Counted from the first letter of the stretch, positions 7,404 through 14,693 are shown. The stretch is 16,076 nucleotides of DNA from DATNNN01 sp035601815 (GCA_035601815.1 DATNNN010000061.1:1-16076); one strand, 5' to 3'. Numbers and translations are program-made. The notes: generated from the sequence alone by a model not told the origin.

Positions 7404-7856
7404 ATGATCGAGCACGGCGACATCGAGTATGTGACCGTGACCGTGGGCACGCAGACGTTCGGCGTGCCGATCCGCCGCGTGCAGGACGTCTTCCAGCCGG
7501 AGCGCCTGACGCGGGTGCCGCTGGCCCCGTTCGAGATCGCCGGCCTCATCAACCTGCGCGGCCGCATCGTTACGCTCATCGACATGCGCCGCCGCCTCGA
7601 TCTCGCGCCGCGTGACCCGGGCACCCGCCTGATGGCCGTCGGCGTCGAGCAGCGCGGCGAATCCTACGGGCTCCTCGTCGACGCGGTCGGCGAGGTGCTC
7701 AAACTCTCGGCCGAGAGCCGTGACTCCAATCCTCTCAATCTCGACCCATGCTGGTCTCGCGTTGCCGCCGGCGTGCATCGGCTCGAGGACCGCCTGTTGG
7801 TGGTGCTCGACGTCGACAAGGTGCTGGACGTGAAGGTTGACGCGCTTGCCGCATAA
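7404..7856 (+). CDS. cheW: chemotaxis adaptor protein CheW
   Basis: CheW is the cytoplasmic adaptor that links chemoreceptor tips to the P5 domain of CheA. The product is 150 residues, a usual length, and covers the whole double SH3-like fold: an N-terminal strand set reading YVTVTVGTQTFGVPI (9-23), the diagnostic IAGLINLRGRIVTLIDMR (45-62), a YGLLVDAVGEVL strand (88-99) and a final LLVVLDVDKVL (131-141). The ATG at 7404 follows the cheA stop by one base and is preceded by GGAGG inside the cheA end, so the start is well supported. Since CheA already carries two CheW-like domains, this separate copy is likely the receptor-facing partner. It is the second gene of the five-gene che set. Confidence 0.95.
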   Translation: MIEHGDIEYVTVTVGTQTFGVPIRRVQDVFQPERLTRVPLAPFEIAGLINLRGRIVTLIDMRRRLDLAPRDPGTRLMAVGVEQRGESYGLLVDAVGEVLKLSAESRDSNPLNLDPCWSRVAAGVHRLEDRLLVVLDVDKVLDVKVDALAA

Positions 7857-7878
7857 CTTGCCAGAAGGAAATGCCTCA

Positions 7879-8244
<366 letters not shown>

Positions 8245-8250
8245 GCTCGC

Positions 8251-8286
8251 CGTTCGTCGCGTATGTAGCGTTCGTAGCGTTCGTAA
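8251..8286 (+). repeat. four tandem 9-base units in the cheY-cheB spacer
   Basis: Four adjacent 9-base units read CGTTCGTCG, CGTATGTAG, CGTTCGTAG and CGTTCGTAA. They fill most of the 56-base spacer between the cheY stop and the cheB start. The array ends 14 bases before the cheB ATG, so it overlaps the expected ribosome-landing zone, where only a weak GAG is otherwise seen. Confidence 0.7.
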
Positions 8287-8300
8287 CCGTGTAGAGTTTC

Positions 8301-9398
8301 ATGTCCCTCTCCGCCGCCGCTTCCGCCCTGCTCGAGCCCGCCGTCCGCGTGATGGTGGTCGATGACGTGCTCTTGGTCCGCGGCCTCGTCGCCCAATGGC
8401 TTGCGGCCGAGCCCGACTTCCAGATCGTCGGCAGCTATCGCAACGGCCGCGACGCGGTCGACAACATCGTCAAGGCCGATCCCGACGTGGTCGTGCTCGA
8501 TATCGACATGCCCGAGCTCGATGGCCTCGCGGCGCTGCCGCTCTTGCTCGCCTACAAGCCCGACGTCGCGGTGATCATGGCGTCGACGCTGACGCGGCGG
8601 AACGCAGAGGCCAGCCTCAGGGCGCTCAAGCTCGGCGCCGCCGACTACGTGCCGAAGCCCGGCAACGGCCGCGAGCTGATGGCGGCACCGGACTTCCGCC
8701 GCGAGCTCGTCGACAAGATCCGCGGCCTCGGCCGTGCCCGCCAGCGGCGCGCCGCCGGGCGCCATGTCGTCTCGGTGCCCAACCCCGGTATCACGCTCAG
8801 GCCGTTCTCGCCGGTGATGCCGCGCGCGCTTGTCATCGGCAGCTCCACCGGCGGCCCCGAGGCGCTGCAGGCTGTCATGGGCCGCCTCGGCCGCGCCGCC
8901 GACCGCGTTCCGATCCTGGTTGCCCAGCACATGCCCGCCACCTTCACCACGGTGCTCGCCGAGCACATCGGGCGCGCATGCGGCCGGCCGTCGCGCGAAG
9001 GTCTGCACGGCGAGCCGATCGAGCCCGGCCGAGTCTACGTCGCCCCCGGCGGCAAGCACATGCGGGTCGAGCCCGTCGCCGAGAGGCCCACGATCGCGCT
9101 CGACGACGGCCCGCCCGTCCATTTCTGCAAGCCCGCGGTCGACCCGCTGTTCGCGTCGGCGAGCGCCGTCTACGGCGCCGCGACGCTCGCGCTCGTACTC
9201 ACCGGCATGGGCAGCGATGGCGCCCGCGGCGCGCTCGCCGTCGCCGACGCCGGCGGCAACGTGATCGCCCAGGACGAGGCGACGAGCGTGGTGTGGGGCA
9301 TGCCCGGCGCCACGGCGCGGAGCGGCGCCTGCGCCGCCGTGCTGCCGCTCGACGCCATCGCCGCCAAGGTCGTTCAACTCGTCGGAGGCCGTTCGTGA
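8301..9398 (+). CDS. cheB: chemotaxis protein-glutamate methylesterase/glutamine deamidase CheB
   Basis: CheB removes methyl groups from, and deamidates, chemoreceptor glutamates/glutamines, giving adaptation when phosphorylated by CheA. The 365 residues comprise a receiver (about 15-130; Asp21/Asp22, phospho-Asp67 in LDIDMPELDG, Lys119), a linker (about 130-173), and the methylesterase domain (174-362). The catalytic triad is Ser182 (IGSSTGGPEAL), His210 (AQHMP) and Asp306 (TGMGSDGARG). The PGGKHMRV and FCKPAVDPLF segments are also typical. The ATG at 8301 has only a weak upstream GAG. The stop overlaps the cheR start by four bases, so the last two genes of the operon are translationally coupled and made in matched amounts, as suits opposing enzymes. 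Nothing is missing. No chemoreceptor substrate is encoded nearby. Confidence 0.96.
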   Translation: MSLSAAASALLEPAVRVMVVDDVLLVRGLVAQWLAAEPDFQIVGSYRNGRDAVDNIVKADPDVVVLDIDMPELDGLAALPLLLAYKPDVAVIMASTLTRRNAEASLRALKLGAADYVPKPGNGRELMAAPDFRRELVDKIRGLGRARQRRAAGRHVVSVPNPGITLRPFSPVMPRALVIGSSTGGPEALQAVMGRLGRAADRVPILVAQHMPATFTTVLAEHIGRACGRPSREGLHGEPIEPGRVYVAPGGKHMRVEPVAERPTIALDDGPPVHFCKPAVDPLFASASAVYGAATLALVLTGMGSDGARGALAVADAGGNVIAQDEATSVVWGMPGATARSGACAAVLPLDAIAAKVVQLVGGRS

Positions 9399-10270
9399 GT
9401 CCGTTCGATTACAAGTTCCTGTGCGGGCTGCTCAAGGAGCGCTCCGGCCTCATGCTCGCCGAGGACAAGGAGTACCTGGTCGAGGCGCGGCTCATGCCGG
9501 TGGCGCGACGGGCGGGCTGCGGCTCGATCGCCGAGCTCGTGCGGCGCCTGCGCGCGCCGGAAGGCGAGGCGCTCATCGTCGAGGTCGTCGAGGCGATGAT
9601 GATCAACGAGTCGTTCTTCTTCCGCGACCGGCTGCCGTTCGACCGCCTGCGCGACACGGTGCTGCCGGCGCTGATCGCGGTGCGGGCCGCGACCCGGCGG
9701 CTGCGCATCTGGTCGGCGGGTTCCTCCACCGGCCAAGAGCCTTACTCGCTTGCCATGCTGCTCAAGGAGTTCGCGCCGCAGCTTGCCGACTGGACGGTGG
9801 AGATCCTGGCGTCGGACATCTCCAAGGAGGTGACCGAGAAGGCGCGCGCCGGGCTCTATACCCAGTTCGAGGTGCAGCGCGGCCTGCCCATCCACCTCCT
9901 GATGACCCATTTCGAGCGCAGCAACGATCAATGGCGCATCGCCGCGGACGTGCGCGAGATGGTGCGGTTTAGGCAACAGAACCTGCTCGACGACTTCTCG
10001 GCGCTCGGCCGCTTCGACGTGGTGTTCCTGCGCAACGTGCTGATCTACTTCGACCCGGCGACCAAGGCCGACGTGCTTCAGCGCGTGGCCGACGTGCTCG
10101 TGCCCGACGGCTATCTCCTGCTCGGCGCGGCGGAAACCGTGGTGGGGGTGAGCGACCACTTCCAGACGCTCGCCGATCGGCAAGGCCTCTATATGCCGAA
10201 ACGCATCGGCCTTCCTGCGCCGCGGCTGCGCGCCATCGAAGGCGGATTGCGGGCGCAGCCGGCGGCGTAG
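9395..10270 (+). CDS. cheR: chemoreceptor glutamate methyltransferase CheR
   Basis: CheR methylates chemoreceptor glutamates using S-adenosylmethionine, opposing CheB. The start is GTG at 9395-9397, forming GTGA with the cheB stop; GGAGG sits 6 bases upstream, which fixes the choice. The same frame is open far upstream through cheB but has no homology there. The 291-residue product has the N-terminal helical domain (1-75) ending in MMINESFFFRDRLPF, and the Rossmann-type methyltransferase domain with the SAM-binding WSAGSSTGQEPYSLAM (106-121), ILASDIS (137-143), FRQQNLLD (192-199) and FLRNVLIYFD (211-220). No tetratricopeptide or other extension follows. It is the last gene of the che operon, and a strong terminator begins about 33 bases after its stop. 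Confidence 0.96.
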   Translation: MSPFDYKFLCGLLKERSGLMLAEDKEYLVEARLMPVARRAGCGSIAELVRRLRAPEGEALIVEVVEAMMINESFFFRDRLPFDRLRDTVLPALIAVRAATRRLRIWSAGSSTGQEPYSLAMLLKEFAPQLADWTVEILASDISKEVTEKARAGLYTQFEVQRGLPIHLLMTHFERSNDQWRIAADVREMVRFRQQNLLDDFSALGRFDVVFLRNVLIYFDPATKADVLQRVADVLVPDGYLLLGAAETVVGVSDHFQTLADRQGLYMPKRIGLPAPRLRAIEGGLRAQPAA

Positions 10271-10303
10271 CCGCAAAGAGCCTGCTTACCCGCCGCAAAA
10301 CGA

Positions 10304-10331
10304 AAAACCCCGCCATCGCCGGCGGGGTTTT
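10304..10331. terminator. bidirectional intrinsic terminator between cheR and ctrA
   Basis: AAAACCCCGCC (10304-10314) pairs perfectly with GGCGGGGTTTT (10321-10331) across a six-base loop. A-rich sequence on the left (continuing to 10303) and T-rich sequence on the right make it work in both directions. It ends the che operon on the plus strand and ctrA, whose stop is at 10355, on the minus strand. Confidence 0.93.
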
Positions 10332-10354
10332 GTATTTCTGAAGCGCGGAAAGCG

Positions 10355-11056
10355 TCAGGCCGAAATGCGCGACTCCGTCTCGACCGGCTCGCGCAGCACG
10401 TAGCCGCGGCCCCACACAGTCTCGATGTAGTTCTTGCCGTTGGACGCATTCGCCAGCTTCTTGCGCAGCTTGCAGATGAACACGTCGATGATTTTGAGCT
10501 CCGGCTCGTCCATGCCGCCGTAGAGATGGTTCAAGAACATCTCCTTGGTCAGCGTCGTGCCCTTGCGCAGCGAAAGCAGCTCCAGCATCTGGTATTCCTT
10601 GCCGGTCAGATGCACGCGGGCGCCCGAGACCTCGACGGTCTTGGTGTCGAGGTTGACCTGGAGATCGGCGGTGTTGATGACCGACTGGGCGTGCCCCTTG
10701 GAGCGGCGCACCACCGCGTGGATGCGGGCGATCAGCTCATCCTTGTGGAAGGGCTTGGTCATGTAGTCGTCGGCGCCAAAGCCGAGGCCTTTGACCTTGT
10801 CCTCGATGCCGGCGAGGCCGGAGAGGATCAGGATCGGCGTCTTGATCTTGGCGACGCGGAGCGAGCGGAGAACCTCGTAGCCGGACATGTCCGGCAGGTT
10901 CAGGTCGAGCAGAATGATGTCGTAGTCGTAGAGCTTGCCGAGATCGACACCCTCTTCGCCGAGGTCGGTCGTATAGACGTTGAACGCCTCGGACTTGAGC
11001 ATCAGCTCGACGCTCTTCGCCGTCGCACTGTCGTCTTCGATCAAGAGAACGCGCAT
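10355..11056 (-). CDS. ctrA: cell-cycle response regulator CtrA
   Basis: CtrA is the OmpR-type master regulator of alphaproteobacteria. It controls flagellar, chemotaxis, division and envelope genes, and in Caulobacter also blocks the replication origin. The 233-residue product starts MRVLLIEDD and has receiver residues Asp8/Asp9, phospho-Asp51 (LLDLNLPDMSGY), Ser79 and Lys101. A winged-helix DNA-binding domain follows (about 125-225), with LTGKEYQMLELL, GGMDEPELKIIDVFICKLRKKL and the terminal WGRGYVLREP. The ATG at 11054-11056 was chosen because AAGGGGAT lies just upstream and the family starts there; an upstream ATG five codons earlier is less likely. The C-terminus ends in Ser-Ala, compatible with proteolytic control, though this is not proven. 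ChpT, its phosphodonor, is encoded 5.5 kb away. The upstream region contains an exact CtrA-type box and many GANTC sites, so autoregulation and methylation control are likely. Confidence 0.97.
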   Translation of the reverse strand: MRVLLIEDDSATAKSVELMLKSEAFNVYTTDLGEEGVDLGKLYDYDIILLDLNLPDMSGYEVLRSLRVAKIKTPILILSGLAGIEDKVKGLGFGADDYMTKPFHKDELIARIHAVVRRSKGHAQSVINTADLQVNLDTKTVEVSGARVHLTGKEYQMLELLSLRKGTTLTKEMFLNHLYGGMDEPELKIIDVFICKLRKKLANASNGKNYIETVWGRGYVLREPVETESRISA

Positions 11057-11090
11057 GCCTATCCCCTTCAAGGGCCGCTTTCCCGGGGAC

Positions 11091-11375
11091 GACTCGATCC
11101 GGGCGCCTGCCGCGAGCCCGCCTAGCTCGCATGCTGGCTCGATTTCTCGAATCGCACGCTACCGAGGAATGGTTAACAGAACCTGATTCCGCTCCACAAG
11201 GGCGCGCGGCGAGAATTGTCAGGAATCGACGTAAGTAGCTGGCGAGGTGACGGATTCCAGCGACGTCCGGGTTAACGTCTCACTTCAAGAAGCCGGCCCA
11301 AGCGACTCCGAAACCGGCCCGCTCCGCAGAAGACCCAAGGCGCGCATCCGGCGAGACCCGGATGATTAACGATTC
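11091..11375. promoter_or_regulatory. cluster of seven GANTC sites upstream of ctrA
   Basis: GANTC, the CcrM methylation target also read by GcrA, occurs at 11091, 11149, 11185, 11223, 11253, 11304 and 11371, that is seven times in 285 bases. By eye only about four occur in the 2.47 kb of cheA. The sites spread over the ctrA leader and the shared ctrA/fliJ upstream region. In Caulobacter the ctrA P1 promoter is controlled by the methylation state of a GANTC site. Confidence 0.6.
11169..11176 (-). promoter_or_regulatory. CtrA-type box TTAACCAT upstream of ctrA
   Basis: On the minus strand the sequence reads TTAACCAT, an exact match to the short CtrA recognition motif reported in alphaproteobacteria. 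It lies 113 bases upstream of the ctrA start. Seventeen bases beyond its TTAACC core is a GATTC (GANTC) element where a -10 region would fall. This arrangement suggests CtrA autoregulation. Further TTAAC elements occur at 11272 and 11366. Confidence 0.5.
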
Positions 11376-11415
11376 CCGTAAACAAACCGTTTCCGCCTAA
11401 TGGCGGGTAATTAGG
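11345..11415 (+). other. inverted repeats in the ctrA-fliJ gap
   Basis: The 469-base gap between ctrA and fliJ holds no gene that I can support. Besides the CtrA box and GANTC cluster, it has a seven-base stem CATCCGG/CCGGATG (11345-11364, six-base loop), directly followed by GATTAACGATTC. It also has a six-base inverted repeat CCTAAT/ATTAGG (11396-11415), which overlaps a CCGCC/GGCGG stem. These could be operators or leader structures for fliJ; neither has the T run of a terminator. Confidence 0.4.
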
Positions 11416-11525
11416 TAGGGAGCAAGCGGACGGCGGTAACCGACAAGCAACCAATCTCGGGCAAGGATCGCCTCGGCCGCGCCAGTTGGCGCGCGCAAGA
11501 AGAGTTGGCGTGGAGTACCGCCCGT

Positions 11526-11906
11526 ATGAAGTCGCGTGAGACCTTGATCCGCCTGAAGCGCTTCCATGTCGACGAGAAGCGCCGTCAGGCCGCCCAGATC
11601 GAAACCATGATCGCCGAGTTCGGCCGCATGGCCGCGGACCTCGACCGCGAGATCGCCGTCGAGCAGGAGCGCGCCGGCATCGCCGATCCGACGCATTTCG
11701 CCTATCCCACCTACGCCAAGGCCGCGCTAGCCCGCCGCGACAACCTGTTGCGCTCGGGCGGCGATCTCAAGCAGCAGCTCGACGACGCCCGCGCTGCGCT
11801 CGAGGAAGCCCTCGACGAATTGAAGAAGGTCGAGAGCCTCGAGGAACGCGACCAGCAGCGCGAGCGCAGCGACAAGGACCTCCACCTCGCCGTCCACCGC
11901 GTCTGA
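11526..11906 (+). CDS. fliJ: flagellar export protein FliJ
   Basis: FliJ is the small coiled-coil chaperone-escort of the flagellar type III export apparatus. It works with the FliI ATPase and FliH at the base of the flagellum. The 126-residue product begins MKSRETLIRLKRFHVDEKRRQ, the usual N-terminus of rhizobial FliJ, and is almost entirely charged helix, consistent with the two-helix antiparallel coiled coil of FliJ. The ATG at 11526 has GGAG 10 bases upstream; an in-frame start seven codons earlier is possible but not conserved. FliI, its usual partner, is not in this window. It diverges from ctrA, so its promoter lies in the GANTC- and TTAA-rich gap and may be under CtrA. The family is poorly conserved in general, so the call rests on the N-terminus, size and context. 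Confidence 0.85.
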   Translation: MKSRETLIRLKRFHVDEKRRQAAQIETMIAEFGRMAADLDREIAVEQERAGIADPTHFAYPTYAKAALARRDNLLRSGGDLKQQLDDARAALEEALDELKKVESLEERDQQRERSDKDLHLAVHRV

Positions 11907-11969
11907 CGCTTTCCGCGACAGACCAGGTAGGCTCCGCTAGACTCGGGCGAAACTTCGCCGGGGCCGCAT

Positions 11970-12506
11970 TTGTCATCGCCTGAACGCCTGCAGGATCTTC
12001 TCGACGCCGTCGCCGAGGGCGACCGCGACGCATTGCACAGGCTCTACGTCCTGTCGGCGCCGCGGCTCTATGGCGTCACGCTCCGCATCCTGCGTGAGCC
12101 CGGGCTCGCCCAGGATGCGCTCGCCCGCGCCTACGCGCGCATCTGGCAGGCGGCGGGCAGCTTCGATCCGCGCATCGCCGAGCTCGAGCGCTGGATGGTG
12201 GCGATCGCCCGCCAGGCGGCGCTGCAGGTGGCGCGCGGCCGCTCGGAGCTCACTTTCGACCAGACCGCGTCGGAACGGGACGAAGCGGCGGAGCCGGCGG
12301 CACCGGGCACGATCAGCGCCGAGCTCAGGACGCTGCTCAATTGCCTGGCGGAACTTTCCGGCGATCTCCGCCGCATGATCCTGCTCGCCTACTATGACGG
12401 CTGGAGCCGTGAGGCGCTCGCCGTGGAGTTCGACGCGCCGGCCGCCACCATCCGCACCTGGCTCTTGCGCAGCCTCGAACAGCTCAGGCAGTGTACGCCG
12501 CGATGA
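11970..12506 (+). CDS. ECF-type sigma-70 family RNA polymerase sigma factor
   Basis: This is a 178-residue extracytoplasmic-function sigma factor with region 2 (about 20-92) and region 4 (about 118-172) and no region 3. Region 2 shows LYGVTLRILREPGLAQDAL, RIWQAAGSFDP and WMVAIARQAAL; region 4 shows RRMILLAYYDGWSREALAVEF and a helix-turn-helix AATIRTWLLRSLEQLR. Several usually conserved positions differ: the helix normally reading DxxQE reads DALAR, and IARNxAID reads IARQAALQ, so it is a divergent member. The only plausible start is TTG at 11970, since no ATG or GTG lies upstream in frame at a sensible distance; SD support is weak. Its TGA is embedded in ATGA with the start of the anti-sigma gene. 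By context it is held inactive by that membrane protein; the inducing stress is unknown. It lies 63 bases after fliJ. Confidence 0.88.
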   Translation: MSSPERLQDLLDAVAEGDRDALHRLYVLSAPRLYGVTLRILREPGLAQDALARAYARIWQAAGSFDPRIAELERWMVAIARQAALQVARGRSELTFDQTASERDEAAEPAAPGTISAELRTLLNCLAELSGDLRRMILLAYYDGWSREALAVEFDAPAATIRTWLLRSLEQLRQCTPR

Positions 12507-13285
12507 AGATCGCCGACGATCCCGATCTCATCGCCGGCGAGTACGTGCTCGGCACGCTGGAGGCGGGCGAGCGCACGGCCGCCGAGGAGTTCGCCGGCAA
12601 GGAGCCGGGCTTCGCCGCCGCCGTCATCGCCTGGGAGCACCGCTTCGCCCCGCTCAACGACCTGATCGTCGCGGTCGAGCCGCCCATCGACGTGTGGCCG
12701 AAGATCGCGGAAGCCCTCGACCATACGGTGCAGCCGGAGCGCGCGCGCCAGGCCGCGTTCATGACCCGGGTGGCCGAGATCTCGCGATTCTACGGGGCGA
12801 ACCTTGCCGACGTGCTGGTGCAGAGCCGGCGTCGCTGGCGGGCGGCGGCCATGGTGGGGTTCGCCGTCGCCATCGCGCTCGCCGCCGTGCTGATCAACCA
12901 GGGCATGCGTCCGTCGCCGGCGAAGGCGCCGCCTTCCGCAGCGCGCCCGTCGGCCGAGCGGCTCGCGGGCGTGCTGCGCTATCCGAGTGCCGCACCCGCG
13001 TTCCTGCTCGCCTTCGATCCCGGCGAGCGCACCCTGCAAGTGCGGCCGTTGAACGCTTCGCCGCCCGCGGGCTCCCGCCACGAGCTGTGGCTGATCCCGG
13101 CGGAAGGCGATCCGGTGTCCCTCGGCGCGGTGGCCGGCCCCATGGTGGTGCGCAGCGAAGCGCTCGGGCGCCTCAGCCGCGACGCGCTCAAGCGGGCGGT
13201 CTTCGCCATTTCCATCGAGGCGGCGGACGCCACGGTGAGCCGGCCGACGGCGATCGCGTTCTCCGGCAAGCTCGAGATCGACTAG
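12503..13285 (+). CDS. RskA-like anti-sigma factor, membrane-anchored
   Basis: This 260-residue protein is an anti-sigma factor of the RskA (anti-sigma K) type, expected to sequester the sigma factor encoded just upstream. The N-terminal cytoplasmic part (1-110) begins with the typical DLIAGEYVLGTLEAGE. One transmembrane helix follows (about 113-132). The periplasmic RskA domain (about 155-260) carries PPAGSRHELWLIPAEG and FAISIEAADATVSRPTAIAF. It contains no cysteine, so it is not a zinc-binding (ZAS) redox anti-sigma factor. ATG at 12503 overlaps the sigma stop as ATGA, a classical coupling; a GTG at 12491 is an alternative four codons upstream. Release of the sigma factor would normally need regulated proteolysis; no protease gene is nearby. 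Its stop shares a CTAG with the convergent acetyltransferase gene. Confidence 0.87.
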   Translation: MKIADDPDLIAGEYVLGTLEAGERTAAEEFAGKEPGFAAAVIAWEHRFAPLNDLIVAVEPPIDVWPKIAEALDHTVQPERARQAAFMTRVAEISRFYGANLADVLVQSRRRWRAAAMVGFAVAIALAAVLINQGMRPSPAKAPPSAARPSAERLAGVLRYPSAAPAFLLAFDPGERTLQVRPLNASPPAGSRHELWLIPAEGDPVSLGAVAGPMVVRSEALGRLSRDALKRAVFAISIEAADATVSRPTAIAFSGKLEID

Positions 13286-13896
13286 CGCACGATCATCGGC
13301 GCGTGCGGCGCCGCGGTACGGGGCAGCAACCCGCTTGCGCGCGGATCGTCGGCGATCTCGACGGAGCGCGAGTACGGGGTGAAGCCGGAGCGAAGGTAGA
13401 ACTCGAGCGCGCGCGGGTGGTCGAGGGTGCAGGTGTGCACCGTGAGGCGGCTCGGGCCGCGCCCCCAGACGTTCTCGATGGCGCGGTTGATGAGATAGCG
13501 GCCGGCGCCTTTGCCCAGAAGGTTCGGCGCCACGCCGAGAAACGAGATTTCCACCTCGGGGAAGCGGCGGAAGTCGATCTCGAGCAGGCCCTCGTCGCGC
13601 GAGCGGAAGCGCAGCGCGTGCACCTCGACGGCGGGATCGTGCACGATCAGGGCGAGTGCCGTGTCGTCGGCGGCGAGGCGGGAGAACCACAGCCAGTTCT
13701 CGCCAACGCGGCGGTAGAGGTCGCGGTACCAGGAAAGGTCGGGTCCGGGCACCCGCCGCAGCGCATAGGACTCGGGCGTCCGCTCGGGCCGCAACGCCGC
13801 GCGCGCGCGCATCTCCAGATGCGTGACCACGGTCGCGATCTTGCCGGGCGCGATCGGCGTATAGCCAGAAGAATTGAGCCGCGGCGCCTCGGTCAT
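13282..13896 (-). CDS. GNAT-family N-acetyltransferase
   Basis: The 204-residue product fits the GNAT fold, which transfers an acetyl group from acetyl-CoA to an amine. Motif A is seen at about 116-135 as EISFLGVAPNLLGKGAGRYLI, where LLGKGAG is the pyrophosphate-binding loop. Motif B follows with LTVHTCTLDHPRALEFYLRSGF (about 150-171). The N-terminal 50 residues form an extension with no clear motif. The segment GENWLWFSRL is well conserved in alphaproteobacterial relatives as I recall them, but the substrate is unknown. Start is ATG at 13894-13896; no strong SD is seen. The gene lies 42 bases downstream of livF on the same strand and could be co-transcribed with it, although a GC hairpin stands between. 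The end overlaps the anti-sigma gene by four bases. Confidence 0.83.
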   Translation of the reverse strand: MTEAPRLNSSGYTPIAPGKIATVVTHLEMRARAALRPERTPESYALRRVPGPDLSWYRDLYRRVGENWLWFSRLAADDTALALIVHDPAVEVHALRFRSRDEGLLEIDFRRFPEVEISFLGVAPNLLGKGAGRYLINRAIENVWGRGPSRLTVHTCTLDHPRALEFYLRSGFTPYSRSVEIADDPRASGLLPRTAAPHAPMIVR

Positions 13897-13913
13897 GGCG
13901 GCAGAATACGAAG

Positions 13914-13929
13914 GGCGCGCCCGCGCGCC
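13914..13929 (-). other. GC hairpin between livF and the acetyltransferase gene
   Basis: GGCGCG (13914-13919) pairs with CGCGCC (13924-13929) across a four-base loop. No T run follows on the minus strand, so it is at best a weak terminator or an mRNA-processing or stability element after livF. Confidence 0.35.
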
Positions 13930-13938
13930 AAGGGGGCG

Positions 13939-14652
13939 TCAGCGCGCCGCGCGCCCGACGCCCAGATAATGCTCGAGCGTCTTGCGGTCCGCCTTGAGCG
14001 CGGCGCTGTCGCCGGCGTGCACGATCGTGCCGCGCTCCAGAATGGCAGCGAGGTCGGTGACGCCGAGCACCTTCTGCGCGTTCTGCTCGACGAGGATGGT
14101 CGACAGGCCTTCCTCGCGGGTCAGGCGGTAGAGCGCCGCGATCAACTCCTCCACCAGGATCGGCGCCAGGCCCTCGAGCGGCTCGTCGAGGAGCAGGAGC
14201 CGCGGGTTGAGCACGAGCGCGCGGCCGACGGCCAGCATCTGCTGCTCGCCGCCGGAAAGCTGGCTGCCCAGGTTACCTTGGCGTTCGGCCAGCCGCGGGA
14301 AGAGCTCGAAGACGCGCTCCACCGTCCAGGGACCGGGCTGGGCCACGGCCGTCATGTTCTCGAGCAAGGTGAGCGAGCGGAAGATGTTGCGCTCCTGCGG
14401 CACCCAGCCGATGCCAGCATGGGCGCGCTGGTCGGGGCGGAGTCGCGTGATGTCGTGGCCGTTCAGGTGAATCGTGCCGCCGAAGCGGCGCGTGACGCCG
14501 ACGATGGAATTGACCAGCGTCGTCTTGCCCATGCCGTTGCGGCCGAGCAGCGCGAGCGAACGGCCCTCGGGGAGGGAGAGCGAGACGCCCTGCAGCACCA
14601 CGGCCTCGCCGTAGCCGGCGGAAAGGTTGTCGATGGCGAGGAGATCAGGCAT
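13939..14652 (-). CDS. livF: branched-chain amino-acid-type ABC transporter ATP-binding protein LivF
   Basis: This is the second ATPase of a HAAT/Liv-type importer, energising uptake of branched-chain amino acids or related compounds at the inner membrane. The 237 residues show Walker A GRNGMGKTT (37-45), the Q loop WVPQERNIF (83-91), signature LSGGEQQML (132-140), Walker B RLLLLDEP (151-158) followed by LEGLAP, and VEQNAQ where the H loop of other ABC proteins lies, a LivF trait. The start is placed at ATG 14652 (MPDLLAIDNLSAGYGE), with GGAG nearby; ATG at 14679 would add nine unconserved residues and begin close to the upstream terminator. Only livF and a LivK-like protein are in this window; livH, livM and livG are not seen. 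Expression from the livK promoter would need read-through of the terminator at 14694-14723. Confidence 0.93.
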   Translation of the reverse strand: MPDLLAIDNLSAGYGEAVVLQGVSLSLPEGRSLALLGRNGMGKTTLVNSIVGVTRRFGGTIHLNGHDITRLRPDQRAHAGIGWVPQERNIFRSLTLLENMTAVAQPGPWTVERVFELFPRLAERQGNLGSQLSGGEQQMLAVGRALVLNPRLLLLDEPLEGLAPILVEELIAALYRLTREEGLSTILVEQNAQKVLGVTDLAAILERGTIVHAGDSAALKADRKTLEHYLGVGRAAR

Positions 14653-14693
14653 CGGCGCTCCGGCCGAGGACGGTTGCATCCATGACAGCCGCG

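Noticed and set aside
8396..9394. Upstream extension of the cheR frame through cheB
   Set aside because: The stretch has no homology and is Arg-rich; GGAGG and the GTG at 9395 give the normal CheR N-terminus.
11272..11454. Possible 60-residue minus-strand gene in the ctrA-fliJ gap
   Set aside because: No SD, no recognisable motif, and it covers the GANTC/TTAA-rich regulatory region.
11485..11500. Sigma-54-like TTGGCGCGCGCAAG upstream of fliJ
   Set aside because: The GG and GC elements do not have the required sequence and spacing (TGGCAC-N5-TTGC).
11484..11510. AGTTGGCG repeated 19 bases apart before fliJ
   Set aside because: Two short copies only; spacing and sequence match no operator known to me, and chance is likely.
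12394..14685. Open frame of 763 codons on the plus strand across the sigma, anti-sigma, GNAT and livF genes
   Set aside because: It crosses four well-supported genes in both orientations and reads as an Arg/Ala/Gly-rich shadow.
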